Assembly: GCA_029262375.1 (NCBI GenBank)
Contig: JAJCZM010000044.1
Location: 62,001 to 126,000 of the forward strand
Length of the DNA stretch: 64,000 nt
Direction: 5' to 3'
From: Deltaproteobacteria bacterium
GTDB lineage: Bacteria; Desulfobacterota; Binatia; UBA1149; SPBQ01
The translations under genes were made by a program, and so were the position numbers. How positions within the stretch are numbered: position 1 is the first letter of the stretch; each line of letters begins with the position of its first letter. Below, piece after piece: positions 1 to 8,794 of this stretch. The notes below the pieces were generated by a model. It was not told the DNA's origin. It did no database searches and was given only the letters and a program-made list of their open reading frames with translations.

Positions 1-1
1 G

Positions 2-643
2 TTTTGCGAAATCGCTATCGAAGAAGCGCTACGCATCAAAGAGTCGGGCGTGGAAGCAGAGATCGTGCTCGTGACGATCGGAACCTCGGATTCGCAGGAG
101 CAGCTGCGCACGGGCCTGGCGATGGGCGCAGATCGCGCCATCCTCGTTACGGCCGACAACTCCGACCCCTGGGTCGTCGCGCGTGTTCTAGCGAAGATCA
201 TCGAGAAGGAGAGCCCGGATGTCGTCATCATGGGCAAGCAGGCAATCGATGACGATTCCAACGTCGTCGGCCAGCTTCTCGCGGAACTGATCGGATGGCC
301 GCAGGCAACGTTCATCTCCGAGTTCAAGCTCGAAGACGGCAACGCTGCTGCGACGTGTGTTCGTGAGATCGACGGCGGTCTCGAGACCATCAAGGTCCCG
401 CTACCGGCGATCATTACCGCTGACCTTCGTTTGAACGAGCCGCGGTACGCTTCCCTCCCGGGCATCATGAAAGCCCGTAAGAAACCGCTCGAGGAAATCG
501 ACGCCGGTTCGCTCGGTGCCGATCTGACACCGATGTTGACCGTCAAGAGCCTGACTCCGCCCGCGGAGCGCAAGGGCGGCCGCATGGTCGAATCCGTAGA
601 CGAGCTGATCTCGGTCCTTCAGACCGAGGCGAAGGTCCTTTAG
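2..643 (+). CDS. etfB: Electron transfer flavoprotein beta subunit (5' end cut by window)
   Basis: Small subunit of the soluble electron carrier that takes electrons from acyl-CoA dehydrogenases. The reading frame is open from base 2, so the true start lies before the window; about 213 residues are visible against a usual 250 or so. The frame contains the EtfB signature GKQAIDDDSNVVGQLLAEL, which binds the structural AMP, and the usual C-terminal tail. The next gene, etfA, starts 14 bases after the stop with a strong AGGAGG site between them, so the two are one operon. A GTG at base 50 is only an internal codon, because homology continues upstream of it. Family assignment is firm; whether this ETF is bifurcating cannot be judged from the fragment. 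Confidence 0.95.
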   Translation, partial: FCEIAIEEALRIKESGVEAEIVLVTIGTSDSQEQLRTGLAMGADRAILVTADNSDPWVVARVLAKIIEKESPDVVIMGKQAIDDDSNVVGQLLAELIGWPQATFISEFKLEDGNAAATCVREIDGGLETIKVPLPAIITADLRLNEPRYASLPGIMKARKKPLEEIDAGSLGADLTPMLTVKSLTPPAERKGGRMVESVDELISVLQTEAKVL

Positions 644-657
644 GAGGAGTTGGAACA

Positions 658-1623
658 GTGGGCAACGTACTAGTCTATGCAGAACACGCTCACGGCAAGC
701 TCCCCAAAGCGACAGCCGTAGCAGTAACCGCAGCCAAGGAAGCAGCAGCCAAGATGGGGGGCGGTGACGTCATCCTCGGTCTGTTCGGTTCCGATGTTTC
801 CGGTCTCACCGATGCCGCCGGCAAGCTCGGCGTTTCCAAGGTCGCGACTCTCGAGAGCCCCGCTCTCGAACATCACGCAGCCGACGTAGCGGCCGCGGCG
901 TTGAAAGCGATCGCTGAAGCGACGGATTGCGACCGCGTCGTATTCGCGTCCACGTCGAAGGGCAAGGACATCGCACCTCGCCTGGCAGGCGCAATGGGTG
1001 CTTCGATCGCAACCGACGTCACCGGCATCAACGATGACGGATCGATCGAGCGTCCGATGTACGCAGGCAATGCCTTCGCGACCGTCGAGATGCATGGCGA
1101 CAAGAAGGTCCTCACCGTGCGAACCACCGCGTTCGAGGCACAGGCCGACGAAGGTTCGGCAGCCGTAGAGGCGGTCGGAGCCGACATATCGGCCCCGGCC
1201 AACGCCATACAGTTCGTCAGCGTCGAAGAGACGAAATCGGACCGACCGGTACTCACAGAAGCCGAGCGCGTCGTAGCAGGTGGTCGCGGACTGAAGTCCG
1301 GCGAGAACTTCACGACGGTACTCGAGCCGTTGGTCGATGCGCTGGGCGCAGCCATGGGCGCGAGTCGTGCAGCAGTGGACGCCGGCTATGTACCGAACGA
1401 TCTGCAGGTCGGTCAGACCGGCAAGGTCGTCGCGCCGACTCTGTACATCGCAGTCGGTATCTCGGGCGCCATTCAGCACTTGGCCGGCATGAAGGATTCG
1501 AAAGTGATCGCGTCGATCAACAAGGATCCCGAGGCGCCGATCTTCCAGATCTCCGACTTCGGTCTGGTGGCCGACCTCTTCGAGGCGGTTCCCGAAATGA
1601 CTGAGAAGGTGAAGGGACTCTAG
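658..1623 (+). CDS. etfA: Electron transfer flavoprotein alpha subunit
   Basis: Large, FAD-carrying subunit of ETF, 321 residues, full length for the family. The N-terminal ETF domain starts MGNVLVYAEH. The C-terminal FAD domain carries GRGLKSGENF, then VGQTGKVVAPTLYIAVGIS and ASINKDPEAPIFQISDFG, the conserved FAD-binding run. The start is GTG at 658, chosen because an AGGAGG ribosome site lies about eight bases before it. It is the second gene of etfBA and is followed at once by a perfect intrinsic terminator. The membrane oxidoreductase that should accept its electrons is encoded nearby on the opposite strand (3885-5918). The matching open frame on the other strand is a codon-composition shadow. 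Confidence 0.96.
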   Translation: MGNVLVYAEHAHGKLPKATAVAVTAAKEAAAKMGGGDVILGLFGSDVSGLTDAAGKLGVSKVATLESPALEHHAADVAAAALKAIAEATDCDRVVFASTSKGKDIAPRLAGAMGASIATDVTGINDDGSIERPMYAGNAFATVEMHGDKKVLTVRTTAFEAQADEGSAAVEAVGADISAPANAIQFVSVEETKSDRPVLTEAERVVAGGRGLKSGENFTTVLEPLVDALGAAMGASRAAVDAGYVPNDLQVGQTGKVVAPTLYIAVGISGAIQHLAGMKDSKVIASINKDPEAPIFQISDFGLVADLFEAVPEMTEKVKGL

Positions 1624-1646
1624 TAGTCCCTCGAAACGGCTAAAGG

Positions 1647-1687
1647 TGCCGCGAAACCTCGCAATGAGGTTTCGCGGCATTTTTTTT
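1647..1687 (+). terminator. Rho-independent terminator of etfBA
   Basis: A perfect 14-base stem (1647-1660 pairing with 1666-1679) with a 5-base loop is followed by eight T. It begins 24 bases after the etfA stop and ends just before the stop of the converging histidine kinase gene. In reverse it lacks a comparable U-tract, so it mainly serves the + strand. Confidence 0.93.
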
Positions 1688-1689
1688 GC

Positions 1690-3690
1690 CTAAGTGGTGA
1701 GGTCGCTGGATTCGTCTGTCGGATTGTCACCGACGACCGGCTCGAGAATCTGCTTGATCTGCTCAACGACGCCGCTATCGCGTGGGGCGATCAGTTCGTA
1801 CTTGCGGAACAGTCCGACCGCGCCGAGGCCCGCCAGTCGCCCCTCGAGGTCGTGCTCTTCGAGTGACGTCAGCACCAGCGCGGGTACCGAAACGTTGCGA
1901 ACCTTGAGTTCCTCGAGCACGCCGAAGCCGTCGAGCTGCGGCAACGCTAGATCCAGGAGAATCGCGTCGGGCTCCTGCTCCACCGCCATCTCTACCGCGT
2001 CGCGGCCGTTGTAGGCCTTGATCACCGAGTAGCCGGCTTGGTTGAGCTCGAATTCAACTACCGAACCGTAGTCCTTGTCATCTTCGACCAGTAGCACGCT
2101 CGAGCCCGTCGGCGCGAGTTGGTTCAGCCTCGCCAGCAGCGGTTCGCTGTGGGTAGGCGGACTCATCTCGACGAATCCTTCCTGCTGGGACAGCATCACG
2201 ATGTGCTCGATACCGGCTCGCCGTAGTTTCGCTTCGGCAACTTCGTTTAGCTGCCATACGAACGACGGTGCGACTACGACGGCCTGCGGAGTCCACGTCT
2301 TCAGCGTCTCGAAGACATCGTCGAAACGCGCGCACGTCTTGGCCTCGACATCCTCGAGACGCAGTGCACGCAAGCAAGCCTCCGACAATACGGTCTCGTG
2401 CATCAGAAGTAGCACACGCAGCGCAGAAGCAGCGCTCGTGCCGGGGTTCTGTGCCGCTCGCTGAGCCGAATTGGCGGGTAACGTGAACTGGAACGTTGCG
2501 CCCTCGCCTGGGCTGCTTTCGGCCCATATGCGTCCATCGTAGTGATCGACGATCCCGCGGCAGATCGCCAGTCCGAGTCCGGTCCCTGAAGGACGCTCGC
2601 CCTCCCTCTCGCGCACAGCGATGGTATGCGTCTTGTCGAATATCGATTCGAGTTCGTCCGGGTGCACTCCGGGACCGGCGTCCGTCACCGAGAAGCAGAC
2701 CCCCTCAGCAACTTGGCGAGCGCTGACCACGACTCTACCGCCCTGCCGCGAAGCGTTCACACCATTGCTGATGAGATTGTCGAGAACTTGCGCCAATCGT
2801 TCCTCGTCGCCCCATAGCGACGGAAGTAAGTCGGACGCCTGAACGTCGATGAAAATGTCGGCGACCTGCGCGTTCTTTTGATTGAGTTGCACCGCGCGAC
2901 GAACCAAACGAGACGGTTTGAGTTCGCAATCAGACCATTCAACGCGACCGGCCTCCAGCCTCGAGATATCCAGCAGGTCGTTGATCATGCGTACCAGCCG
3001 CTGACCCTCAGCAGCGATCGTGTCACCAAAACGATCAATGACCTCCGGCTTCTTGTTGTGGTAGCGCTGAATGATACGCGCCGATGATACGATCGCACTC
3101 AGTGGCGTGCGAATCTCGTGAGATACCGCCGATAAGAAACGCGCTTGGTGTTCGTTCGCCTCGCGCAGCCGCTCAATGTCGTCTTCGAGCGTCCCGATTC
3201 GCCCTATCGCCGCCTCGCGGCTCTCCGCCAACGTTTCTTCAATAAGGTTGAATCGTTCTGCAAGCTCACCGAGTTCATCGTGAGAGCGCAGAGGCGCAGA
3301 CGCGGCGGCCGCACTCGTGCTCGACATGTTACGTGCGGCAGTGAGGAGCGGCTCAATCTGCCGGGTCAGGCCGTTAGAGAACACGCGCGCGATGAGAACG
3401 GCCGTACCGACCACCCACGCAAGCACGAGGAAGCTCCAATACTCGTACGATACCGCCGCCGACTTCGATCCGGCGAAGAAAAAATAGCTGACCCCCAGAA
3501 ACAGCGTGGTGGGCAACACGGACGCTAGGGCCATAAAGACCGCGACCTGCCCTCGCACAGTGAACTGTTTCGTGGCCGCTTCGTTCAGCGTGCCCCTTAG
3601 GGTCGAAAGCGACCCAGATTCCGCTTCCGGTGTGACAACTCTATCCACAGCGTCAAACTCTCGACTGTCGGGCAGTGTAAACCCCCGCAA
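1690..3690 (-). CDS. Membrane hybrid histidine kinase with a degenerate and an intact receiver domain
   Basis: Sensor kinase of 666 residues. Two membrane helices (about 48-74 and 85-104) lead into a HAMP-like linker (105-160) and a coiled coil. The HisKA box has the phospho-acceptor H191 in SHEIRTPL. The ATPase domain has an N box (DNLISNGVNA, near 304), G1 (DAGPG, 337) and G2 (GTGLGLAICRG, 369). After it come two receiver-like segments. The first (about 423-525) has no acidic pocket or phospho-Asp; the second (530-650) is normal, with acidic residues near 536 and D580 in LLDLALP. There is no periplasmic sensor domain of any size. The start is unsure: TTG at 3690 has no good ribosome site and an in-frame GTG lies at 3648. 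No partner regulator is adjacent. The stimulus is unknown; position beside EMO and etfBA is only suggestive. Confidence 0.88.
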   Translation of the reverse strand: MRGFTLPDSREFDAVDRVVTPEAESGSLSTLRGTLNEAATKQFTVRGQVAVFMALASVLPTTLFLGVSYFFFAGSKSAAVSYEYWSFLVLAWVVGTAVLIARVFSNGLTRQIEPLLTAARNMSSTSAAAASAPLRSHDELGELAERFNLIEETLAESREAAIGRIGTLEDDIERLREANEHQARFLSAVSHEIRTPLSAIVSSARIIQRYHNKKPEVIDRFGDTIAAEGQRLVRMINDLLDISRLEAGRVEWSDCELKPSRLVRRAVQLNQKNAQVADIFIDVQASDLLPSLWGDEERLAQVLDNLISNGVNASRQGGRVVVSARQVAEGVCFSVTDAGPGVHPDELESIFDKTHTIAVREREGERPSGTGLGLAICRGIVDHYDGRIWAESSPGEGATFQFTLPANSAQRAAQNPGTSAASALRVLLLMHETVLSEACLRALRLEDVEAKTCARFDDVFETLKTWTPQAVVVAPSFVWQLNEVAEAKLRRAGIEHIVMLSQQEGFVEMSPPTHSEPLLARLNQLAPTGSSVLLVEDDKDYGSVVEFELNQAGYSVIKAYNGRDAVEMAVEQEPDAILLDLALPQLDGFGVLEELKVRNVSVPALVLTSLEEHDLEGRLAGLGAVGLFRKYELIAPRDSGVVEQIKQILEPVVGDNPTDESSDLTT

Positions 3691-3809
3691 AGTGCAGTAG
3701 TGGTACTACCGCCTGCGGGAGCAGAAGCAGGAACCGTGCCGGGATGGGATTCCGCACAAATCTGAACGACCGGCCTTCCAGGCCTCCCAAGAAGTCGACC
3801 AGCAAGACG

Positions 3810-3842
3810 AAAAAAAGCCGGATCGACGATCGTCAATCCGGC
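3810..3842 (-). terminator. Rho-independent terminator of the EMO gene
   Basis: Read on the - strand, a GCCGGAT/ATCCGGC stem (3817-3842) with an inner palindromic GACGATCGTC segment and one mismatch is followed by seven U (A3810-A3816 on +). It sits about 40 bases after the stop of the gene at 3885-5918 and separates it from the histidine kinase gene. Confidence 0.85.
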
Positions 3843-3884
3843 CTTTTCTAATGGACCCGGGGAAGTGCCACCCCGAGGAGGAGC

Positions 3885-5918
3885 CTACGCAGACGCGCCA
3901 AGCGAATCGGCTACGATCTCGAGCACGTCGCGCGTATCCACGCTGCCTTCGACCTCTTTCTCCTTGATGCCGTCGGTAAGCATGGTCATGCAGTATGGGC
4001 AGGCCGACGCGATGACGTCCGGCTTGGTCTCGAGGAGTTGCTCGACGCGCAACGTGTTCACACGCTGGGTGGGCTCTTCTTCGATCCACATGCGGCCACC
4101 GCCGGCACCGCAACACATGCCTGTGTTCTTCGATCGCGCGGTCTCGACGATCGTCGCTCCCGGAATCGCCTTGAGGATCTCGCGAGGTGCATCATAGATG
4201 TCGTTGTAGCGACCGAGATAGCACGAGTCGTGATAGACAATCGTCTTCGCGACGTCCTCCGACACCTTGACCTTCCCTTCGTTGATCAACTCGGCGACGA
4301 GTTGCGAGGCATGGACGGTCTCGTAGTCGCCGCCAAACTGCGGGAACTCGTTCGCAATCGTGTTGAAGCAGTGAGGACAGTTCGTGATGACCTTCTTGAC
4401 GTTGTACGAGTTGAAGGTCTCGACGGCCATCGTGGCCATGCTCTGGTACAAGTACTCGTTGCCCAGTCGTCGCGCGGTGTCGCCGTTGCACGGCTCTTCC
4501 TTCGCGAGGATGGCGTAGCTCACGCCGGCGTGATCGAGAATCTTCGCAACGCTCTTCGTGATCTTCTTCGCACGATCGTCGAACGACCCTGCGCAACCGA
4601 CGAAAAATAGATACTCCGCATCCGGCTTGTCGGCTAAGGTGGGGATGTTGAGCCCCTCGGCCCACTCATCGCGCTTGTCCATGCCGATGCCCCATGGATT
4701 CCCCTGCGTCTCCATGCCCTTGAACGTACGCGTGAGCTCCTGCGGGAATCGCGCTTCTTCTTGCACGAGGTGACGACGCATGTCGACGATCTTGTCGACG
4801 TATTCGATATTCACGGGACAGGCCTCTTCGCAGGCACGACACGTGTTGCATGACCAAACGACTTCATCGGTGACCCAGTCGCCTTCGGCTTCAACGACCT
4901 TGTCCATCCAATCTTCGTTGAGAACGTCCCAGCCGTTTTCGTAGAGCTGGTCACGCATGTTGAGCAGCATCTGGCGTGGCGCCAACGGTTTGTTGGTCGA
5001 CGTCGCCGGGCACTGCTCGGAGCAGCGACCGCACTCGGTGCAGGTGTACATGTCGAGCACTTGCTTCCAGTCGAAGTGCTTGATCTGCGACTTGCCGAAG
5101 ACTTCCAGGTTCTCGTCTTCGAGATCCTGTTTCGACAACGCGCCTCGCGGCTCGAGCTTCGAGAAGAACACGTTGGGCAACGCGGTAATCACGTGGAAGT
5201 GCTTCGCGAGCGGCAACAGATTGAGGAAGGTCAGTACGACCAGATTATGAATCCACCAAGCGGCGTTCGCGGCGTTCTCCGCGAAGCCGGCGCCGTACGG
5301 AGCCATGAATCCGGCCATCATGCCGGAGACGGGCTGCCAGGCTCTTTCTGCTTCGACGTCGGGATCACCCGCCATGAAAATCAATCGGCCGCCGTCATAG
5401 ATGAGGCCGGTCAGGCAGATCGTCGTGATGAAGCAGAGAATGAGGATGGCTTCCCAGTGCTGCTGGTTGTGCAGCTTCTCTTCGGCCGGAACGAACCCCA
5501 TGAGACGCTTCGGGTGGGTGACGAGCCATCGGGTGAGCATCGTAAGCGTGCAGGCAATTACGACGACTTCCATGATGTCGCGCACGACCATGTAGGGCCC
5601 GCCGAGCAGATGCGGGCTCATGAGGGGAAGGTGCGCATCGGGCGCCCAGCCTCGAAGGAACATCGTCGCGACCTGGCCGCCCAGGACGAGGAAGCCCCAG
5701 AATACGAGGACATGGATGATGCCGGCGGGCTGCTCGCCCTTGAAAAACTTGAGCTGGCCCAGACCATAGACGAGCGTGAGCTTGATCCGCTCGGGAATCC
5801 GGTCGAATCGGCCTTCGGCGGCCGGAAGCTTCAGCAACACGCCGAATCGGTTGTAAGCCTGGTAGGCAAACAGGCCGAGATAGGCCAGCAGCACCACGGT
5901 CCAAATGATCGCACTCAC
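3885..5918 (-). CDS. ETF:(mena)quinone oxidoreductase, membrane Fe-S/heme b type (EMO, DUF224/FadF-like)
   Basis: Membrane protein of 677 residues that probably passes electrons from reduced ETF to menaquinone. The N-terminal third has about six hydrophobic helices with several His, like the heme-b gamma subunit of nitrate reductase. Two 4Fe-4S sites follow (C293, C296, C299, C303 and C357, C360, C363, C367). The C-terminal half has two CCG domains as in heterodisulfide reductase HdrB: FFVGCAGSFDD ... EEPCNGD ... NCPHCFN, then YHDSCYLGRYN ... MCCGAGGGRMW ... ACPYCMTM. The GTG start has a GGAGG site eight bases upstream. The gene has its own terminator. Established knowledge: this architecture is the EMO/DUF224 family linked genetically and biochemically to EtfAB in anaerobes; nearby etfBA supports that role over heterodisulfide reduction. 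Confidence 0.9.
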   Translation of the reverse strand: MSAIIWTVVLLAYLGLFAYQAYNRFGVLLKLPAAEGRFDRIPERIKLTLVYGLGQLKFFKGEQPAGIIHVLVFWGFLVLGGQVATMFLRGWAPDAHLPLMSPHLLGGPYMVVRDIMEVVVIACTLTMLTRWLVTHPKRLMGFVPAEEKLHNQQHWEAILILCFITTICLTGLIYDGGRLIFMAGDPDVEAERAWQPVSGMMAGFMAPYGAGFAENAANAAWWIHNLVVLTFLNLLPLAKHFHVITALPNVFFSKLEPRGALSKQDLEDENLEVFGKSQIKHFDWKQVLDMYTCTECGRCSEQCPATSTNKPLAPRQMLLNMRDQLYENGWDVLNEDWMDKVVEAEGDWVTDEVVWSCNTCRACEEACPVNIEYVDKIVDMRRHLVQEEARFPQELTRTFKGMETQGNPWGIGMDKRDEWAEGLNIPTLADKPDAEYLFFVGCAGSFDDRAKKITKSVAKILDHAGVSYAILAKEEPCNGDTARRLGNEYLYQSMATMAVETFNSYNVKKVITNCPHCFNTIANEFPQFGGDYETVHASQLVAELINEGKVKVSEDVAKTIVYHDSCYLGRYNDIYDAPREILKAIPGATIVETARSKNTGMCCGAGGGRMWIEEEPTQRVNTLRVEQLLETKPDVIASACPYCMTMLTDGIKEKEVEGSVDTRDVLEIVADSLGASA

Positions 5919-6061
5919 GTTGAAATCCTCCCCGATGAGGGCCTCCGCGGCGGTGTGACGGGCCTACGCCCGACCCCGCTCAGAGCCCGTAAGGTCCAAG
6001 ATTTAATCGTGCCCGGCCGGTGCTTGCAATCAGGTCTGTCGGCAGTCAGCCTAGGCGCTCA

Positions 6062-6562
6062 ATGCGGATCGGGGCTTCTAATAGAGCGGATAAGGGCGTG
6101 CGCGCCGGCATATTCGCCCTCGCCTTACTCGTATCCGCTGTATCTGCCAGCGCGGGTGCCTGCGCACCGTCAGGCCCTACCGTCGCACTGCAAAGCGTGG
6201 ACGGCCGCTCGGTCAACGTTCGCGTAGAGATCGTCTCCACTCCCGAAGCGCTGCAACGCGGACTGATGTGGCGCACAGAGCTCCCCGAGGACCGCGGAAT
6301 GCTGTTCGTATTCGGAAGCGATGGGCCACGAAGCTTCTGGATGAAAAACACCCCGCTTCCGCTCGATATCATCTTCATCAACTCCGCCAAGCGGGTCGTC
6401 AGCATCGCCGCCAACACCACCCCCTACTCGCTCGAGTCGCTCCCTTCCGCGGGGCCCGCTAAGTATGTACTCGAGGTGAACGGCGGGTTCTGTGCGCGTC
6501 ACGGCATCGCGGCGGGAGCATCGGTGACCCTTCCGCCACTCGACGATCCCAAAAACCGCTAA
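6062..6562 (+). CDS. Exported DUF192 family protein
   Basis: A 166-residue protein with an N-terminal signal peptide (hydrophobic stretch from VRAGIFALALLV to about ASAGA). The rest is one DUF192 domain, recognised by QRGLMWRTELPEDRGMLFVF, then FWMKNTPLPLDIIFI and the C-terminal YVLEVNGGFCARHGI. DUF192 proteins are small beta-barrel proteins of unknown biochemical role, usually exported or lipid-anchored. The start chosen is ATG 6062, directly before a basic n-region; an in-frame upstream ATG at 6020 would add 14 residues that do not look like a signal peptide. It stands alone, reading away from the EMO gene. Function is unknown. Confidence 0.85.
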   Translation: MRIGASNRADKGVRAGIFALALLVSAVSASAGACAPSGPTVALQSVDGRSVNVRVEIVSTPEALQRGLMWRTELPEDRGMLFVFGSDGPRSFWMKNTPLPLDIIFINSAKRVVSIAANTTPYSLESLPSAGPAKYVLEVNGGFCARHGIAAGASVTLPPLDDPKNR

Positions 6563-6854
6563 GTCCCTGTCCTAATAGGACTAAATTGAGCACTCCTTGT
6601 CTTTTACAGGGTTCTTTTATATCTGGATTTGCTGCCGCTTTTTTCTTCGCCATTCCAAGGGAACGCATCCGGGGTCCTGACCCCGAGCCACCTACCGCGC
6701 CGCACTTCGTGTGCGGCTACGGGTGCCCCCACGAATGGCTTCGACGGAGCCACGACGTAACGCCGGACGGCACCAGCAAGCGGCTACCTTCTCGACCGAC
6801 GGGAGATGATCAGTACGAGCACCCGCCAACCGCGGCGCTCGAGGTGAAATGAAG
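6563..6854 (+). other. Intergenic leader before the methylmalonyl-CoA decarboxylase operon
   Basis: About 290 bases without a credible gene. It holds a short inverted repeat GGGGTC-CT-GACCCC (6671-6684) and a hairpin built on GCCGCAC/GTGCGGC near 6699-6716. It probably contains the operon promoter, but I could not pick out convincing -35 and -10 boxes. I see no recognisable riboswitch core. An 88-codon open frame here has no family signal. Confidence 0.4.
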
Positions 6855-8405
6855 ATGGCAGACGCCGAAGTCCTTGAAGAACTAAGCCGACGAAACGAGG
6901 AAGCGCAGGCCGGTGGCGGCGAAGCGCGGATTGCGAAGCGCCACGCCAAAGGTCTGCTGACCGCGCGCGAGCGCATGGATCAACTGTTCGATGCCGGAAG
7001 CTTCGTCGAGATAGACAAGCTGCGCGTACATCGTTGTACCGACTTCGGTATGGACGAGTCGCACACACCGGGCGACGGCGTAGTGACCGGGTACGGCACG
7101 GTGGAAGGCCGTACGGTCTTCGCCTTCGCACAAGACTTCACCGTGCTCGGCGGTAGCTTGAGCCACACCGTTGCAGAGAAGATCTGCAAGATTAACGAGA
7201 TGGCCCTGAAGGCGGGGGCTCCCGTCATCGGCCTCAACGACTCGGGCGGCGCGCGCATCCAAGAGGGAGTCGAAAGCCTCGGCGGCTACGCCGACATCTT
7301 CTGCGCGAACACGTTGGCTTCCGGTGTCATTCCTCAGATCTCAGGTGTCCTCGGGCCCTGCGCCGGCGGCGCGACGTATTCGCCGGCCCTGACCGATTTC
7401 ATCCTGATGGTCGACAAGACCAGCTACATGTTCATCACAGGCCCGGAGGTCATCAAGTCGGTGACCCGCGAAGAGGTCACGCAGGAAGATCTCGGAGGCG
7501 GCGCCACGCACAACTCGCGCAGCGGTGTAGCCCACTTCCTCGCGCCCGACGACGCCGGATGCATCGCGATGATCCGTAAGTTGTTGTCCTATCTTCCGCT
7601 CAACAACATGGAGGATCCGCCCGTCGTCGATACCGGCGATGCACTCGAACGCCTGACGCCCGAACTCAATAGCGTCGTCCCTGACAATCCAAATCAGCCG
7701 TACGACATGAACGAGATCATCAATGCGACGGTCGATCAGGGGAGCTTCTTCGAAGTACACCAGCACTTCGCGCGCAACGCGATCGTGGGCTTCAGCCGTA
7801 TCGGCGGGAAGTCGGTCGGGATCGTCGCCAACCAGCCCAACCATCTCGCGGGCTGCATCGACGTAGCCGCATCGAACAAGATCGCGCGATTCATTCGCTT
7901 CTGCGACTGCTTCAACATCCCCATCGTCACGTTCGAAGATACACCTGGGTACCTACCGGGAACCGCACAAGAGTGGGGCGGCATCATCCGCCACGGTGCA
8001 AAGATCGTTTACGCCTACGCTGAGGCGACGGTTCCCAAGATCACAATCATCACGCGCAAAGCCTACGGCGGCGCTTACTGTGTCATGGGATCGAAGCACA
8101 TCCGCACGGACGTGAATCTGGCGTATCCCGGTGCAGAGATCGCCGTGATGGGCGCCGACGGTGCGGTCAACATCATCTTCCGCAACGAGATCAAAGCGGC
8201 GGACGATCCTGAGTCGACGCGTAAGGATATTGTTGCCGACTACAGGAAGCGGTTCGCGAACCCGTTCCGTGCTGCGGAACTGGGATACATCGACGGCGTC
8301 ATCTCTCCGGCAGAAACCCGCGTGAGGATCGCCCAAGCATTGGCGATGCTCGCCAACAAGCGCGACAGCAATCCCCAGAAGAAGCACGGGAACATTCCGC
8401 TGTAA
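6855..8405 (+). CDS. mmdA: Methylmalonyl-CoA decarboxylase alpha subunit (biotin-dependent carboxyltransferase)
   Basis: Carboxyltransferase of 516 residues that moves the carboxyl group from methylmalonyl-CoA to the biotin carrier. It has the two crotonase-like halves of the acyl-CoA carboxylase beta family: the N-terminal acyl-CoA site (NDSGGARIQEG, then GVIPQISGVLGPCAGGATYS) and the C-terminal biotin site (DTPGYLPGTAQEWGGIIRHG, then AYGGAYCVM). On sequence alone it could be propionyl-CoA carboxylase beta. The following OadG-like, biotin-carrier and sodium-pump genes, and the lack of a biotin carboxylase gene, decide for the decarboxylase. ATG 6855 is preferred because GAGGT lies nine bases upstream; ATG 6849 would leave only three. 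The stop overlaps the next start (TAATG). Confidence 0.93.
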   Translation: MADAEVLEELSRRNEEAQAGGGEARIAKRHAKGLLTARERMDQLFDAGSFVEIDKLRVHRCTDFGMDESHTPGDGVVTGYGTVEGRTVFAFAQDFTVLGGSLSHTVAEKICKINEMALKAGAPVIGLNDSGGARIQEGVESLGGYADIFCANTLASGVIPQISGVLGPCAGGATYSPALTDFILMVDKTSYMFITGPEVIKSVTREEVTQEDLGGGATHNSRSGVAHFLAPDDAGCIAMIRKLLSYLPLNNMEDPPVVDTGDALERLTPELNSVVPDNPNQPYDMNEIINATVDQGSFFEVHQHFARNAIVGFSRIGGKSVGIVANQPNHLAGCIDVAASNKIARFIRFCDCFNIPIVTFEDTPGYLPGTAQEWGGIIRHGAKIVYAYAEATVPKITIITRKAYGGAYCVMGSKHIRTDVNLAYPGAEIAVMGADGAVNIIFRNEIKAADDPESTRKDIVADYRKRFANPFRAAELGYIDGVISPAETRVRIAQALAMLANKRDSNPQKKHGNIPL

Positions 8406-8785
8406 TGGAACAGACGATCTTCACCGGCCCGAACATGGCCGTAGTCGGGATCTCGACCGTCTTCGTTGCACTGACGATCATTGTCACGGTCGTAAGCATC
8501 GTCGCGCGCGTACTCGCCAGGAACGAGGGCGCAAGTGTTTCGCCGGAAGCCGCGTCAGCATTCGCAGCCGCCGCCGAGGCATCGACGGCGCAGCAATCGC
8601 ACGTCTCGCGCGGCTCGAACGACTCGGCCGACTCAGACGGGAACGAACTGCTGCGACGAGTTGCGATGGCCGCCTACGCCTATCACCTTGGCAGGCGCGT
8701 GTCCGTACGAGCAAACGTCGCACCGTCACCGTGGCTACGCGCCGGGCGTCAAGCTCAAGTAAACCGGACTCAATCAAGGGGCTGA
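8405..8785 (+). CDS. mmdD: OadG/MmdD-like small membrane subunit
   Basis: A 126-residue protein with one N-terminal membrane helix (about residues 10-36, VGISTVFVALTIIVTVVSIV), then a flexible Ala/Ser-rich cytoplasmic part. Near the C-terminus the segment RRVAMAAYAYHLGRR is typical of OadG/MmdD subunits, whose VAAIAAAIHAH-like stretch contacts the carboxyltransferase. In the known oxaloacetate and methylmalonyl-CoA decarboxylases this subunit tethers the soluble alpha subunit to the membrane pump. Its start overlaps the mmdA stop by one base, which suggests coupled translation. The family sequence is weakly conserved; the call rests on helix, motif and position together. Confidence 0.85.
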   Translation: MEQTIFTGPNMAVVGISTVFVALTIIVTVVSIVARVLARNEGASVSPEAASAFAAAAEASTAQQSHVSRGSNDSADSDGNELLRRVAMAAYAYHLGRRVSVRANVAPSPWLRAGRQAQVNRTQSRG

Positions 8786-8794
8786 AGGGCAACG

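Noticed and set aside
670..1680. 336-codon open frame on the - strand over etfA
   Set aside because: Antisense shadow of a GC-rich gene; the translation is Arg/Cys-rich, has no motif, and etfA on + is unmistakable.
5061..6227. 388-codon open frame on + over the EMO gene
   Set aside because: Shadow of the - strand gene; no family features, and it runs into the DUF192 signal-peptide region.
6671..6684. GGGGTC inverted repeat, with a similar GGGGTCAG near 38812, as a possible REP family
   Set aside because: Only two weak matches in 64 kb; not enough to claim a repeat family without a genome search.
6586..6852. 88-codon open frame before mmdA
   Set aside because: No recognisable family, poor codon pattern, and it overlaps the mmdA ribosome site; treated as leader DNA.
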